From Pontibacter korlensis (GTDB lineage: Bacteria > Bacteroidota > Bacteroidia > Cytophagales > Hymenobacteraceae), in NCBI RefSeq assembly GCF_000973725.1, contig NZ_CP009621.1:4953001-5017000 (forward strand): a DNA stretch of 64,000 nt. Reading direction: 5' to 3'. The position numbers and the translations under genes were made by a program. Numbering within the stretch: the stretch's first letter is position 1; each line of letters begins with the position of its first letter. The notes beneath the pieces were generated by a model, which was given only the letters and a program-made list of their open reading frames with translations, was not told the DNA's origin and made no database searches. Shown here piece by piece: positions 15,331 through 25,300 of the stretch.

Positions 15331-16251
15331 TTACTTCAGCTGCAGTTCATTGCGCAAAGGCTCAAACTCTGTTCTGTTCTTGGTCCAGTAGTCGGTAATC
15401 ATTTTGGCTTTGCGGGTGGCACGGCTTACTTCCTGCTGCCCGTTTTTAAGCTCGCGTACTTCCTCCCAACCAGCAACCTCATAAGGGAAGGCTGCAGTGT
15501 AAAAGATGCGCAAGGTGCGCGGGTAACTTTTATACTTTACTGTCAGCACCTTCAGGCCCGATGCATTAAAGTCTGCCATGGTATTCTCGGCCTCACTTAT
15601 ACTTATGTTTGCGTCTTCTGCCTCCAGTTGCTCATGTGTCAGGCGCTGGTCTAGCAAGCCGGGTATGAGCCTGACCTCGCCCGTAGGTACCTGGTTCGGG
15701 TTCAGGCGCAGTAGTGTCCAGAGGTTGTCTTCCGGAATGGCATCGATAGTGAGATTTTGGTCGCTTTCGTTCTCGAAGTAGGAAAACAGCCGCACATTAT
15801 ATTTACCATTCTGCCGGTTAAGCTGCGTATATGTTTGCCCGCACCACTCCTGCACACTAGCTGTGACCTTTACCGACGGAATGCTTTCGTAGACCGGCGT
15901 AAACACCGACAGCATCATGGAGTACGGATAAATACCCGTGACGAACTTTTTGGTAAGATTCAGCTTCAGTACTTTCTGCGCATCCCGCTCATTGGCCTGC
16001 GGGTCGTCCAGTTTCACTTGTTTCTCTTTGGAAAAGTCTTCTGTTACAAAGATCAGCACCGCCTCCCCGTCCCGCTTTTCACCATAGCGGTACTGCTCCA
16101 GTGCATAAGAATTTAGCTCGGCCTTGCCTTGGTACCAGTAGTCTCCAAAGGCATCATAATCTATACTTCGGGAGCCACCAGAGTTTGAGTTGGCAGCATT
16201 ACAGCCAAACAAAAATATAAGCAGGGCAAAGTATGGCAGGTGTTTCAGCAT
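15331..16251 (-). CDS. Lipoprotein of unknown function
   Basis: This 306-residue protein begins with a lipoprotein signal (FALLIFLFGC, Cys near residue 17), so it is anchored in a membrane. The body has YWYQGKAELNSYALEQYRYG, then VLIFVTEDFS and WCGQTYTQLN near residue 137, which are conserved in a group of Bacteroidota lipoproteins. From memory, some relatives are labelled septum formation inhibitor Maf, but nothing here resembles Maf pyrophosphatases. It is the last gene of the leftward redox/glycosyltransferase operon, 41 bases after the small CxxC gene. I do not assign a function. Confidence 0.6.
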   Translation of the reverse strand: MLKHLPYFALLIFLFGCNAANSNSGGSRSIDYDAFGDYWYQGKAELNSYALEQYRYGEKRDGEAVLIFVTEDFSKEKQVKLDDPQANERDAQKVLKLNLTKKFVTGIYPYSMMLSVFTPVYESIPSVKVTASVQEWCGQTYTQLNRQNGKYNVRLFSYFENESDQNLTIDAIPEDNLWTLLRLNPNQVPTGEVRLIPGLLDQRLTHEQLEAEDANISISEAENTMADFNASGLKVLTVKYKSYPRTLRIFYTAAFPYEVAGWEEVRELKNGQQEVSRATRKAKMITDYWTKNRTEFEPLRNELQLK

Positions 16252-16292
16252 GGCAATCAGGTATAAGTATAATATTTAGAGCTTAAGATAGA

Positions 16293-16655
16293 TCAGGAAG
16301 GTACACGCTGCAGTACCTCATTTAAACGGTTCTTCAGCTCTTCAAGCGTCTTCATGGCATTCAGTTCCTCAGCTCGTAGCAGTACTTCCAGTTTTTGCTC
16401 CCTTTGTAGCGCCACCAGCGGATATTGGTCATACACATCCCGGTGCTGCCACTCATCTTTATACTGAAATTCCACCTCCAGCGGCAAATTTTCGATATAC
16501 TCTGCCCACTCTTCAAACATATTAAACTTACCATAAGTAAGGGCGCAGAGGCTGCAGGGATAGGTGCCGGGCGAAACGATTTTATGTGTCAAATCTGTGA
16601 GCTTGTTAAAAAAGCCGGTTTTGGCGTTGTAGACAAAAAGGAGTTTCGGTTTCAT
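16293..16655 (-). CDS. Small conserved protein with CxxC motif
   Basis: This 120-residue cytoplasmic protein starts KPKLLFVYNAKTGFFNKLTD and has YPCSLCALTYG near residue 33. This is a conserved core I have seen in short bacterial proteins of unknown role. There is no P-loop and no membrane segment. The C-terminal third is a charged helix (EELNAMKTLEELKNRLNEVL). The CxxC could bind a metal or act as a redox pair, which would fit its place 3 bases after the glycosyltransferase gene in an operon with a polyferredoxin and an FAD oxidoreductase. The function is unknown. Confidence 0.55.
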   Translation of the reverse strand: MKPKLLFVYNAKTGFFNKLTDLTHKIVSPGTYPCSLCALTYGKFNMFEEWAEYIENLPLEVEFQYKDEWQHRDVYDQYPLVALQREQKLEVLLRAEELNAMKTLEELKNRLNEVLQRVPS

Positions 16656-16658
16656 AAA

Positions 16659-18116
16659 TCAGATCCTTCTGTAAGACTGAAAAGAATAGTAGAAAACCAG
16701 CAGGTAGCCCAGAGCCAGCATACTGTGGAAAATGAGCAAACTATACTCTTTCTGCACAACGCCCCAGGCAGCCACACCCAGGAACAGCAGGCCTAACAGC
16801 CCCTCCAGGTAAGTGGTAAAGGGTATCTTCAGGCTGCGGTAAAAGTTATCCTGCCACCTTTGCTGCCGCCCCTCCAGGTTAAACTTTGGCGTCCGGATGA
16901 AGGGTGATTTCCGGCCCGTCCAGCCTTCCCACACCGCCACCGCATTGTGCAGTGCCAACCCCATTGACATGGAAAGGAAGAGCGGGAAGTATAAAAGAAA
17001 ACTTCCTCTGCCCGAGGCTTTACCAAAAGCATCAGCCTGAAAGTAAACTAAGCTGATGACAATAAAACTGAACAGCATAACGGCTGCAGCCTGAAAAGCT
17101 TGGACAGGAAGCAGGTAGTGCACCTTGGCCCAAAGCAACGGAACGCTTGCCAGCGAGGCTACCAGCACGGCCACGAATACCGAGCTATTGAGCAGGTGCG
17201 CCAGCGCGTGGTACTTTGTCTGTAGCGGTTTTTCAGAGCGCAGCACCGTGCCTAAGTGCTTCACAGCCGACTCTGCCCCACCCTTGGTCCAGCGAAACTG
17301 TTGCGATTTAAGGGCACTCATCACAGGCGGCAGCTCCGCCCGCGACTCCACCTCGGGCAAGTATAAAAACTGCCAGCCCTTCAATTGGGCGCGGTAGCTC
17401 AAGTCAAGATCCTCGGTCAGGGTATCGTCCTGCCAGTTGCCGGCATCCAGTATGGTTGTTTTGCGCCATACACCGCCGGTACCATTAAAGTTGATGAAGG
17501 CTTGTTGGCTGTTTCGGCCCACCTGCTCCACAAAAAAATGTGCGTCCAGCGCCAGTGCCTGCAGCCGTGTAAGTACAGAATACTCCTTGTTCAGGTGCGC
17601 CCAACGTGTTTGTACCATACCCAATTTAGCATCAGCAAAGTATGGAATAGTTTTTTTCAGAAAGAGAGGATCCGGCACAAAATCAGCATCAAAAATAGCA
17701 ATGAACTCTCCTTTGGCCAGCTCCAAACCATACTTTAAAGCACCTGCCTTAAAGCCGCTGCGGTCCTGCCTCTGGATGTGCTGCAGGTTCAGGTGCAGGT
17801 ACTGTTGTACTTTCTGCTGAATGAGTGCGGTGGTTTCATCGTCGCTGTCGTCGAGCAGTTGGATCTCCAGCTTATCGGCAGGATAATCTAAGGCGGCAAC
17901 AGCATCAATCAGTCGCTCTACTACATACTTCTCGTTGTATACTGGCAGCTGCACTGTTACCAGTGGCCATACTTTGGGTGCTGGCAGCGTGGGCCTCTTC
18001 TGCCTCAGAAATAGGCGGAAACGGTAGAGCAGGTGCGCTTGCGCCAGGCTGTAAAGCAATATAAACAGCATGGAGAGTCCGTAGAGGACAACGCAAAGTA
18101 TAAGCAGCAACTTCAT
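16659..18116 (-). CDS. Processive GT2 glycosyltransferase, cellulose-synthase-like
   Basis: This 485-residue inner-membrane enzyme has one N-terminal helix (residues 1-28) and then a GT2 catalytic domain with LLDDSDDET, IFDADFVPD, TEDLDLSYRAQ and QQFRWTKGG. This is the D, DxD, TED, QxxRW set of processive beta-glycosyltransferases such as CslA and BcsA. Four to five C-terminal helices follow (about 300-480), enough to form an export channel. No PilZ domain is present. The start ATG 18116 overlaps the TGA of the polyferredoxin gene by one base, so the two are translationally coupled. The product is probably a beta-linked glycan or glycolipid; the sugar is not known. Confidence 0.85.
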   Translation of the reverse strand: MKLLLILCVVLYGLSMLFILLYSLAQAHLLYRFRLFLRQKRPTLPAPKVWPLVTVQLPVYNEKYVVERLIDAVAALDYPADKLEIQLLDDSDDETTALIQQKVQQYLHLNLQHIQRQDRSGFKAGALKYGLELAKGEFIAIFDADFVPDPLFLKKTIPYFADAKLGMVQTRWAHLNKEYSVLTRLQALALDAHFFVEQVGRNSQQAFINFNGTGGVWRKTTILDAGNWQDDTLTEDLDLSYRAQLKGWQFLYLPEVESRAELPPVMSALKSQQFRWTKGGAESAVKHLGTVLRSEKPLQTKYHALAHLLNSSVFVAVLVASLASVPLLWAKVHYLLPVQAFQAAAVMLFSFIVISLVYFQADAFGKASGRGSFLLYFPLFLSMSMGLALHNAVAVWEGWTGRKSPFIRTPKFNLEGRQQRWQDNFYRSLKIPFTTYLEGLLGLLFLGVAAWGVVQKEYSLLIFHSMLALGYLLVFYYSFQSYRRI

Positions 18117-19660
18117 CAATTCAGTACCTTAATCGAGTCATTCCCTGTAAGTACAGGAATGTCAGTAATTCGGCCTTGCTCCGGACCGTTTTCCAGCTTT
18201 AGTACGCCTCTGGGGCAAACGGTGGCGCAAATACCGCAGCCAACACAAGATGCCCGCACCACATTCTGTCCCCGCTGTGCATACCAACGCACATCGATGC
18301 CCATTTCGCAGTAGGTAGAGCAGTTACCGCAGGAGATGCATTGCCCTCCGTTGGTCGTTATCCTGAACCTGGATTTATAGCGCTGCACAATACCGATATA
18401 TGCCGCCAACGGACAGCCATAGCGGCACCACACGCGGTTGCCCATCAAAGGATAAAAGCCTACTCCAATCACCCCGGCAAAAGCAGAGCCTATCAGAAAG
18501 CCATACCATTGGTGCAACACGCCAGTAGACTGCTCCAGCAAGGCAAACTCAACAAAATAATTCGCAATGGTGACAAGGGTGATAACTGTAATGATAACGA
18601 GTATGGGGTATACCATCCAGCGCTCCACTTTCCAAGCTTTCAATGATTTGTCGGAGAGATGACGGTATGGATCGCCGGCGGTTTCGGCCAGACCTCCGCA
18701 GCCACACACCCAGCTGCAGTACCAGCGCTTGCCATAGAAGTAAGTAAACAGCGGCACGCCCAGTATAACCAGTATAATGCCCCAGATAAACATGAACATA
18801 CCCACGCTGCCACTGCCTAGCATGCTGGCAACGCTATAGTCAAAAAAGAAATCGTAGTCGAGGGGCCAGATATTCTTCAGGTCCTGCCACGGGTAGTTGA
18901 GCAGCACCAGGATCTCCGGTAGCAGAAAAGCAAAACTCAGCTGGAAAAATATAACTGACGAAGTACGTACCAGTTGATAGTTATTGCCTTTGTACTTGCG
19001 GAACATGCGCACGCCCATCACCACAATGGCCAAGGTGTAGAGGGTGCCGTAGAAAAACCATTGGCTGGCCGGACCTCCAGACAAGGCATAGCTAAGCGGA
19101 TCAACAAGCAAGGTCCAGTTAACGATGTACTCCGGGTACCAGTAAAGCAACACATAAATAGCCGTAAGGTACAGGCCAATGGTTATTCCTACTACGCCGC
19201 GCGACTTGTTGGAGGAGAACATGATGCCATTGTTCCGCACACCGGCAGGCTCGCCCCTGTGCTGCGGCAGGATGTACAGTAAAGCTCCTGCTGCACCCAA
19301 TACCACTGTCAGGAGCAGCAAGAGCAGTTTGTTGCTCTCCACAAAGCCCTGGCTGGCAACCTTGGTTAACGCAAAGGCATAATCGTCCCAGATTACCCGG
19401 TCCCACTGCTTGCTCCGTTGCTGTTCTTCGTTGTAGTTATCGAGGTAGCGGTTAAAATCGGTAGCAAACGCGAAGCTGGAAGTATACGTTTTCCCCAGCA
19501 TCGGCTGCACCTGCTGCTGCAGCACCTCTACATGCTCCGGCTTAATGTTCTGCTGAAGCTGTTGTTCTGTTAGCTCAAACTGCCCCATAAAAAGCAAGGC
19601 ATTGAACAACAGCAGCGCCAACAGAAATATACCTAAGCCTATTTTTTGAATTAACTTCAT
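18116..19660 (-). CDS. Membrane polyferredoxin (NapH/NosR/CcoG-like 4Fe-4S protein)
   Basis: This 514-residue inner-membrane protein has an N-terminal helix and a roughly 70-residue periplasmic loop. Further helices follow, with the conserved CSWVCGCGG and VWCRYGCPLAAY pairs of NapH-like proteins on the cytoplasmic side. Near the end are two classical 4Fe-4S motifs, CISCGNCSTYCEMGI and CVGCGICATVCPRG. Such proteins pass electrons between cytoplasmic flavoproteins, quinol and periplasmic enzymes. The FAD oxidoreductase 9 bases upstream is the likely partner. The terminal acceptor (nitrate, nitrite or N2O reductase) is absent from the window, so the role is unusual. Family call sure, path inferred. 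Confidence 0.8.
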   Translation of the reverse strand: MKLIQKIGLGIFLLALLLFNALLFMGQFELTEQQLQQNIKPEHVEVLQQQVQPMLGKTYTSSFAFATDFNRYLDNYNEEQQRSKQWDRVIWDDYAFALTKVASQGFVESNKLLLLLLTVVLGAAGALLYILPQHRGEPAGVRNNGIMFSSNKSRGVVGITIGLYLTAIYVLLYWYPEYIVNWTLLVDPLSYALSGGPASQWFFYGTLYTLAIVVMGVRMFRKYKGNNYQLVRTSSVIFFQLSFAFLLPEILVLLNYPWQDLKNIWPLDYDFFFDYSVASMLGSGSVGMFMFIWGIILVILGVPLFTYFYGKRWYCSWVCGCGGLAETAGDPYRHLSDKSLKAWKVERWMVYPILVIITVITLVTIANYFVEFALLEQSTGVLHQWYGFLIGSAFAGVIGVGFYPLMGNRVWCRYGCPLAAYIGIVQRYKSRFRITTNGGQCISCGNCSTYCEMGIDVRWYAQRGQNVVRASCVGCGICATVCPRGVLKLENGPEQGRITDIPVLTGNDSIKVLN

Positions 19661-19669
19661 AAAATTCCT

Positions 19670-21052
19670 TTACCACCCCAGAAACGACAGCAGCCCCTTC
19701 TCTTTCTTCTCCGGCTCCAGATTTGTGCCACACTGCTGGTTGTAAGCCTGCAGTATGTCGCGGTGATGTTTACTGTAAAATTCAGGATCGAAGTTGGCTT
19801 TGTGCAGTTTTACCAGCACCTCCTCCACCGTCCAATGTTCACGCAAAGCTTGGTCAAAAAACTCATGGCGCAGGCGCATGCCAAGGCCGTTTACTCCATG
19901 TAGGCGCTTATCGTTCCCGTTAAACAAAGCCCTGAACGCTACTCTGCCATCATCGTGTTTCCAGTAAAACGACTGAACTGGCTCGTTCCACTTATTCGGC
20001 ACCATCCCATAGGTTTGATACTCTATATCGAAGAATTTAGCCGAGTTAAACCACGGGCCAGGGTTATACTTAACCGGATGATGCGTGAGATTATGCGCCA
20101 GCGTTTCGCCATGCATGCGGCCGGTGTACCACACCTGCTCCACGCTTTGGCGGTTGGGCAGCGGCACGCGGTATTCGGCACAGTCGCCTATGGCAAATAC
20201 GTTGGGGAGGTTGGTGGCGAAATACTGGTCTACTAAGATGCCTTTGTTAACTTCCAGCGGCGAGTTGCGCACCAACTCGATATTCGGATGCACCCCGACG
20301 GCCAAGCCCACGAATTGGCAAGGAATCTCCTCCCCCGCTGTCGTTACCACCGCTTTTACCCGACCAGTGCCATCATCAATTATCTCTTTCAGTTCTGTCT
20401 GTAGGCGCAAATCTATTTGGTGCTCACGCATGTGCCGCATCACCAGTTCCGACTCTTCTTTTGGAAGTATACTTCGCCAGAAACCTTCTTCCCGCACCAG
20501 AAAAGTCACCGGAATGTTGCGGCTCAGGAGCATTTCTGCCATCTCGATGCCAATTAAGCCACCGCCTACTACCACAGCACGTTGACAATTGGCGGTGCTC
20601 TCATTCATCCTTTCCAGATCCTGGTATGCGTAAAGCCCCTGCACGCCCTGCAGCTCCTGGCCCGGCCAGGCGAACATGTTGGGCTTAGAGCCCAACGCCA
20701 GGATCAGGATATCATACTGTAACGGCGCCTGTTGCTGTAGCTGCAGCTCCTTGTTCTCAAAATCTATACTTGTCACCCAATCGTGCACCAGGTTGAGGCA
20801 GTTCTTCTCCCAGAACCAATCTTCGTAAGGCTTGGTGTGCTCGTACTTGAGCTGGCCCATGTAAATGTACATCAGGGCGGTGCGGGAGAAGAAGTACTCT
20901 GTTTCGCCGGAAATGATCGTGATGTGTGCCTCATTATCGCGCTTGCGAATATGGCGCGCGCAGGTAACGCCCGATATCCCATTGCCGATGATAACGATGC
21001 GGCGGCCCGGGGTACGGTTACAAAAATCACCTGTTGGCTTGGTTTCACGCAT
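19670..21052 (-). CDS. NAD(P)/FAD-dependent oxidoreductase
   Basis: This 460-residue flavoprotein is of the pyridine nucleotide-disulfide oxidoreductase type. The FAD site is VIIGNGISGVTCARHI (near 22), the NAD(P) site is AVVVGGGLIGIEMAEML (near 166), and the second FAD motif is NVFAIGDCAEYR (near 290). No redox CxxxxC disulfide is present, so it resembles nitrite reductase NirB N-domains and rubredoxin/ferredoxin reductases. A C-terminal extension of about 120 residues (from GPWFNSAKFFDIEYQTYG) is not standard and may dock the polyferredoxin encoded 9 bases downstream. It is the first gene of the leftward operon, with a -7 box at 21118-21125. Confidence 0.8.
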   Translation of the reverse strand: MRETKPTGDFCNRTPGRRIVIIGNGISGVTCARHIRKRDNEAHITIISGETEYFFSRTALMYIYMGQLKYEHTKPYEDWFWEKNCLNLVHDWVTSIDFENKELQLQQQAPLQYDILILALGSKPNMFAWPGQELQGVQGLYAYQDLERMNESTANCQRAVVVGGGLIGIEMAEMLLSRNIPVTFLVREEGFWRSILPKEESELVMRHMREHQIDLRLQTELKEIIDDGTGRVKAVVTTAGEEIPCQFVGLAVGVHPNIELVRNSPLEVNKGILVDQYFATNLPNVFAIGDCAEYRVPLPNRQSVEQVWYTGRMHGETLAHNLTHHPVKYNPGPWFNSAKFFDIEYQTYGMVPNKWNEPVQSFYWKHDDGRVAFRALFNGNDKRLHGVNGLGMRLRHEFFDQALREHWTVEEVLVKLHKANFDPEFYSKHHRDILQAYNQQCGTNLEPEKKEKGLLSFLGW

Positions 21053-21117
21053 AAAGGTGGTACGTCTTTGAATGAGGCTGTTACTTTGATCTTTCTCTTT
21101 TATAACAGCTCACTTCT

Positions 21118-21125
21118 CAAATTTA
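21118..21125 (-). promoter_or_regulatory. -7 promoter box of the leftward redox operon
   Basis: On the minus strand this reads TAAATTTG, a full match to TAnnTTTG, giving a leader of about 60 bases before the oxidoreductase ATG at 21052. Confidence 0.45.
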
Positions 21126-21285
21126 CCTTAAAAATACAGTTGCTTTGGCATTTTTCTGGAAATTGAGGCGCGTGAAGTTAAGATATACTACGCTTTCTGT
21201 GTTGTGATGTACGCTTTTCCTGTTAGCCACTGTTCATCTCCAGCTTTACTTCCTACTTGTTCCAACTCTACATGTGGTGCACTCA

Positions 21286-21510
21286 AGGCCGCGGGGCCTC
21301 GTCCTGGGGGTAGGGCTCTCGATAAGGACATTGCGCGGTGTACCTGAAGCTGCTCCTCGCTCCGCTGCGGGCTGCCCTTGACGGGCACTGCAACATGCAC
21401 AAGGCGCTCTTTGTCGAGGACCCCTACCCCCACCCAAGGACTGGGATCAGGTTCAGGTAGCCAAGGTTGACGCAGCTTGAACAGCATTCCTCTCCTTGGC
21501 CAAGGAGGGG
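21286..21510 (-). repeat. Structured intergenic repeat, copy 2
   Basis: Read on the minus strand it has the same blocks as 12232-12480. The boundary palindrome is at 21489-21510 (CCAAGGAGGGG arm). The 19-mer at 21432-21450 has one mismatch to copy 1, and the 13-mer at 21397-21409 is identical. A TGCCC-GTCAA-GGGCA hairpin lies within 21371-21388, and AGGCC-CCGC-GGCCT at 21286-21299. Compared with copy 1 it has a roughly 20-base insert next to the 19-mer. It lies between the two divergent operons. Confidence 0.7.
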
Positions 21511-21531
21511 AATGCAATGCACAACAGGGGC

Positions 21532-21555
21532 TATATTTGTATTATACTATATTTG
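21532..21555 (+). promoter_or_regulatory. Twin -7 boxes for the DUF2064 gene
   Basis: TATATTTG occurs twice, at 21532-21539 and 21548-21555; both fit TAnnTTTG. No -33 element is clear. Starts from these boxes favour the TTG codon at 21595 over the ATG at 21517. Confidence 0.4.
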
Positions 21556-21594
21556 CAGGAACATTTTACAGCGATTCCTGTAAAGTATAGAAGT

Positions 21595-22281
21595 TTGAAG
21601 CCTGCAAGAGCACATACCGCCATTTTACTTTTTACCCGCACCTCTGCAGAGGAGGCGTGTGTAAAGTCCTTTTGCAGAGGCCTGAACAAAAGCAAGGCCA
21701 TAGCTTCTGCCTTGATCTCGCGCACCAAAATGCTGGTTGAGCAAACAGGGTTGCCGCTGGTGATCATTGGTTCAGACAAACAGCAAGGCAATACTTTTGG
21801 GGAGCGGCTGCAAGATGCCATCACACAAGTTTGGAAAAGAGGCTACGACAGTGTCATCTGCCTCGGCAACGACACACCCGGACTGACGCCGGCTACTTTA
21901 CGTGCCGCCGCCGATGCTTTACAGCAGCACTCCTTTGTTTTCGGCAAAGCTACTGACGGAGGCGTGTACCTGATGGGCATGCACCGCCATACGCTGCCTC
22001 AGCTTAACCTTAAGGCTATCTCCTGGAACACATCGCTGGTTTTCGAGGAACTACAACAGCAAACACTATCTGCCTCCACCACTATACTTGCTCCTGTACT
22101 TGCTGATGCCGATAACGCTGAAGATATACTTTCTCTAAGCGCCGATTATGCTTTAGGGCCTTTAGTCATCTGGCTCCGTACTTTGCTTTGCTTCACCAAA
22201 GCTCCCTTTATACCTTCTGTTTCCTTTTCTCCTCTGGCCATTCCGGCCGCTACAGGCTTGCGCGGCCCTCCTGTTAGCTGA
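21595..22281 (+). CDS. DUF2064 (TIGR04282-like) glycosyltransferase-type protein
   Basis: This protein of about 228 residues has the nucleotide-sugar-transferase-like fold of DUF2064. It begins AHTAILLFTRTSAEEACVKSF, then VICLGNDTPGLTP near residue 95, and FGKATDGGVYLMGMHR near 125. These are the diagnostic stretches of the family, some members of which are linked to arsenosugar synthesis. No arsenic gene is nearby. The start is uncertain. TTG 21595 fits both the promoter boxes and the family N-terminus; ATG 21517 adds 26 unlikely residues. The last 45 residues look less conserved. It stands at the head of the rightward group, facing the redox/GT2 operon. Confidence 0.65.
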   Translation: MKPARAHTAILLFTRTSAEEACVKSFCRGLNKSKAIASALISRTKMLVEQTGLPLVIIGSDKQQGNTFGERLQDAITQVWKRGYDSVICLGNDTPGLTPATLRAAADALQQHSFVFGKATDGGVYLMGMHRHTLPQLNLKAISWNTSLVFEELQQQTLSASTTILAPVLADADNAEDILSLSADYALGPLVIWLRTLLCFTKAPFIPSVSFSPLAIPAATGLRGPPVS

Positions 22282-22396
22282 AACCAACAAAGGATTTGAT
22301 AAAAGCAACGAGAGGTGTTTCACTTGAGGTATATTCATACTTCAAGCTATGCCTTTTCTAATATTTCATACCAGCTAACAACGCTTTTACACGCGC

Positions 22397-25300
22397 ATGA
22401 GACATCTTCTACTCATACTCGGGTATCTTATACCCATGGCCACAGCCTTTGCACAAGGGGCAATTGAGGTGACGGTACTAAACCCCAAACTGGAGCCAGT
22501 GCCGGACGTGCAAGTTACAGCCACCAACGAAGCAATTGGCTTCAGCGCCACCAGAACCACCAACAGCAAAGGCATTGCTACCTTCAGCGGACTCAATACA
22601 GCCGGAAATTATACGATTCTGTCGGCTGAAAACGACACCTATACGCTTGTCTCCTCCGAGCCTGTTGTGCTACGCTCTAACTTCAAGCGCACTGTTACAC
22701 TGGTTGTGCCTTTCAAAAGGGAGGTAGACCTACAAAGTGTAACGGTATATGCCCCAAGCACCACGCGTATCAACATGTACAATGCGGAGGTGTCGTCGGA
22801 GATGCGAATTGCAGAGATAAGCGAATTGCCTGTGGAGGGGCGTGATGTGTCTCGCATGCTGTACCGCTTGCCTAACGTAACACAGGCCACGGGCTTCTTC
22901 CCGGAAGCACCCAATGTAAGTATAAACGGTGCCAACCCGCTGTTCAACAACTACCTTATCGACGGGCTGGATAACAACGAGCAGTTCCTGGGAGGCTCCC
23001 GCTTTAACATACCCATTGGCTTTGTGCAAAACGTGTCGGTGCTTACAAACAATTACTCCGCAGAGTTTGGTAACACGGGCAATGGCATCATCAATATTAC
23101 CTCTCGCTCGGGCAGTAACGAGCTGCAGGGTGAGGCATTCTTTCTTACACGCCCCGGCTTTCTGGATGCCTCATCTCCTTACGCCCAGCGCGATTTATCC
23201 GGTAACCAGGTAAAAGATGGTTTCCAGCGCTACCAGGCAGGCTTTGGTGTGGGCGGGCCTATATTCCGTGATAAAACGTTCTACTTCCTTAACTACGAGC
23301 ATACCACTGACCTGAAGGATAATATCCTGCGCAGTCCGGCTTTGGGTGTGAACGAAACCGTGCGCGGCAAGAACTACTTCAACTACCTCTCCGGTAAGAT
23401 AGACCATTACTGGGGCGATCGCTTCCACTCAGCTGTTCGGGCTAACGTGGGCATTGTAGGTATTGGCAGGCAAGCTGGAGGTTTAACAGGTGGTTTGAAT
23501 TTTCCCTCCGCTGCAAGTGATCAGGTGCGTAACTCGCTCAACCTGGCCAGCACCAACGTGTATACTTCGGGTAACCTGACGCTGGAGACAAACCTGCAGT
23601 ATGCCCGCTTCCGCTGGGATTATGCGCAGCCCGAGAACCCAACTAGTCCGGATGTAACCGTGCTAGGGCCTACCGGAGAAACAGCAGCCGTGCTGGGGCA
23701 TCCGGGTTACGCCTTCGAAAGTTTACAGCATACCTGGCAGGCACAGCAGAAAGCCACCTGGTCGAGGGGCATTCATTCTTTCAAAGCCGGAGCTGAAGTT
23801 CTGAGCACCGACCATGCTCTTTTTGGCGGTGGCAACCCCAATGGCAGCTATACCGTGCAGCTCACGCAGGCACAGTTAGGAAACCTACGCACAGCAAACT
23901 TGGGAGCTGGTTTAAGTATAAGCGACATTCCTTCGGATGTACTGGTAACGAACTATGCAGTAGAACTGCGACCAACCTCCTTTGGTAAGCGGCAGAATAT
24001 TTATACTTTGTACCTGGAGGATCAACTGCAGGCTACTGAGCGCCTGAACCTGAACTTAGGTCTGCGCTACGACTACGACAATCTCTCACAGGGTGGTAAC
24101 GACAAAGGCGACTATAATAACCTGGCACCACGTTTTAGCTTTAACTATCAACTCACGCCCAACAGCACCATCCGGGGCGGTTTCGGTTTGTTTTATGACA
24201 AAATCTTATACACTGTTTATAGCGATGCCCTGCAGCAGAACAACAACTCAGAAGTTTTCAAAGAGCAGCTAGCCTATTTTGTAGAGCAGGGAGTTTTACC
24301 CGCTGATACCGATCTGGACCGGGTGACTTTTAACGGCAATTTAACTGTGGGGCAAAGTAATAACGCTGGTTTACCTTACAGGTACTTGCAGGGGCCACCG
24401 GCAGAGAGCTTTGCAGAGCAGCGCAATCTTTTCAGCAATGAGCGTCGCATCCTTAACCCGAACGGCTATGATAACCCGTACACGCAGCAGTTCTCGCTGG
24501 GTTACCAGCTGCAAATGGCTACCCATAAGTTATTTTATGTGGACCTGGTGTATAACCGTGGCCGAAACCTCTTCCGTACAGTTAACCTTAATGCTCCCGC
24601 CGCATGGGACTACAGCCGCAGCCAGGAAGAAGGAATTGCACGCAGCAGCACCTGGGCCGACGAAACACGCCCGCTATCCATCTTTGGTAACTATGCTATT
24701 ATTGATGGGGAACGTGTAGAAGGCGTGGCAAGAAACCTGGTAATGACAGAATCTGAAGGGGAAAGTAACTACTACGCTGCCAGCTTTAACCTGCAGAAGG
24801 ACAAGGCCGATGATAAGTTCTCCTACCGCCTGATTTATACTTTATCGTACCTCGAAAATAACACTGAGGATATTAACTTCCGGGCAATGGACGCGAATAA
24901 CTTTGAAGCTGAATGGGGGCCTAGCATCAACGACCGACGCCACGTCATCAATGCTATTTACAACTATTACCCGGTTCAGAACCTGACACTAACCGTAGCT
25001 GCCCTCCTGCAAAGTGGCCAGCCGATAAACCGGATTCCGGATGCCTCCCAATATATGATCGTCGGTCGTGATGGTAACCCTGTACTGAACGCTAACGGTA
25101 ACCCCATCTTCACCAACGATTTGAACGGCGATGGCTCTGCCTTTGGCGATGCTTATGTTGGCAACTCCGACCGCCAACCGGGCGAAGAACGCAACTCCGA
25201 CCGACTGCCCTGGTCCAACACCTTCGATGCAAGTGTGCAGTATTTTATACCTTTCGGAGCTGGTAAATCGAATGGGTTGGAGTTTCGGGCTGATGTGCTT

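Noticed and set aside
15331..16251. Maf septum inhibitor label for the lipoprotein
   Set aside because: The protein is exported and lipid-anchored and has none of the Maf nucleotide pyrophosphatase motifs.
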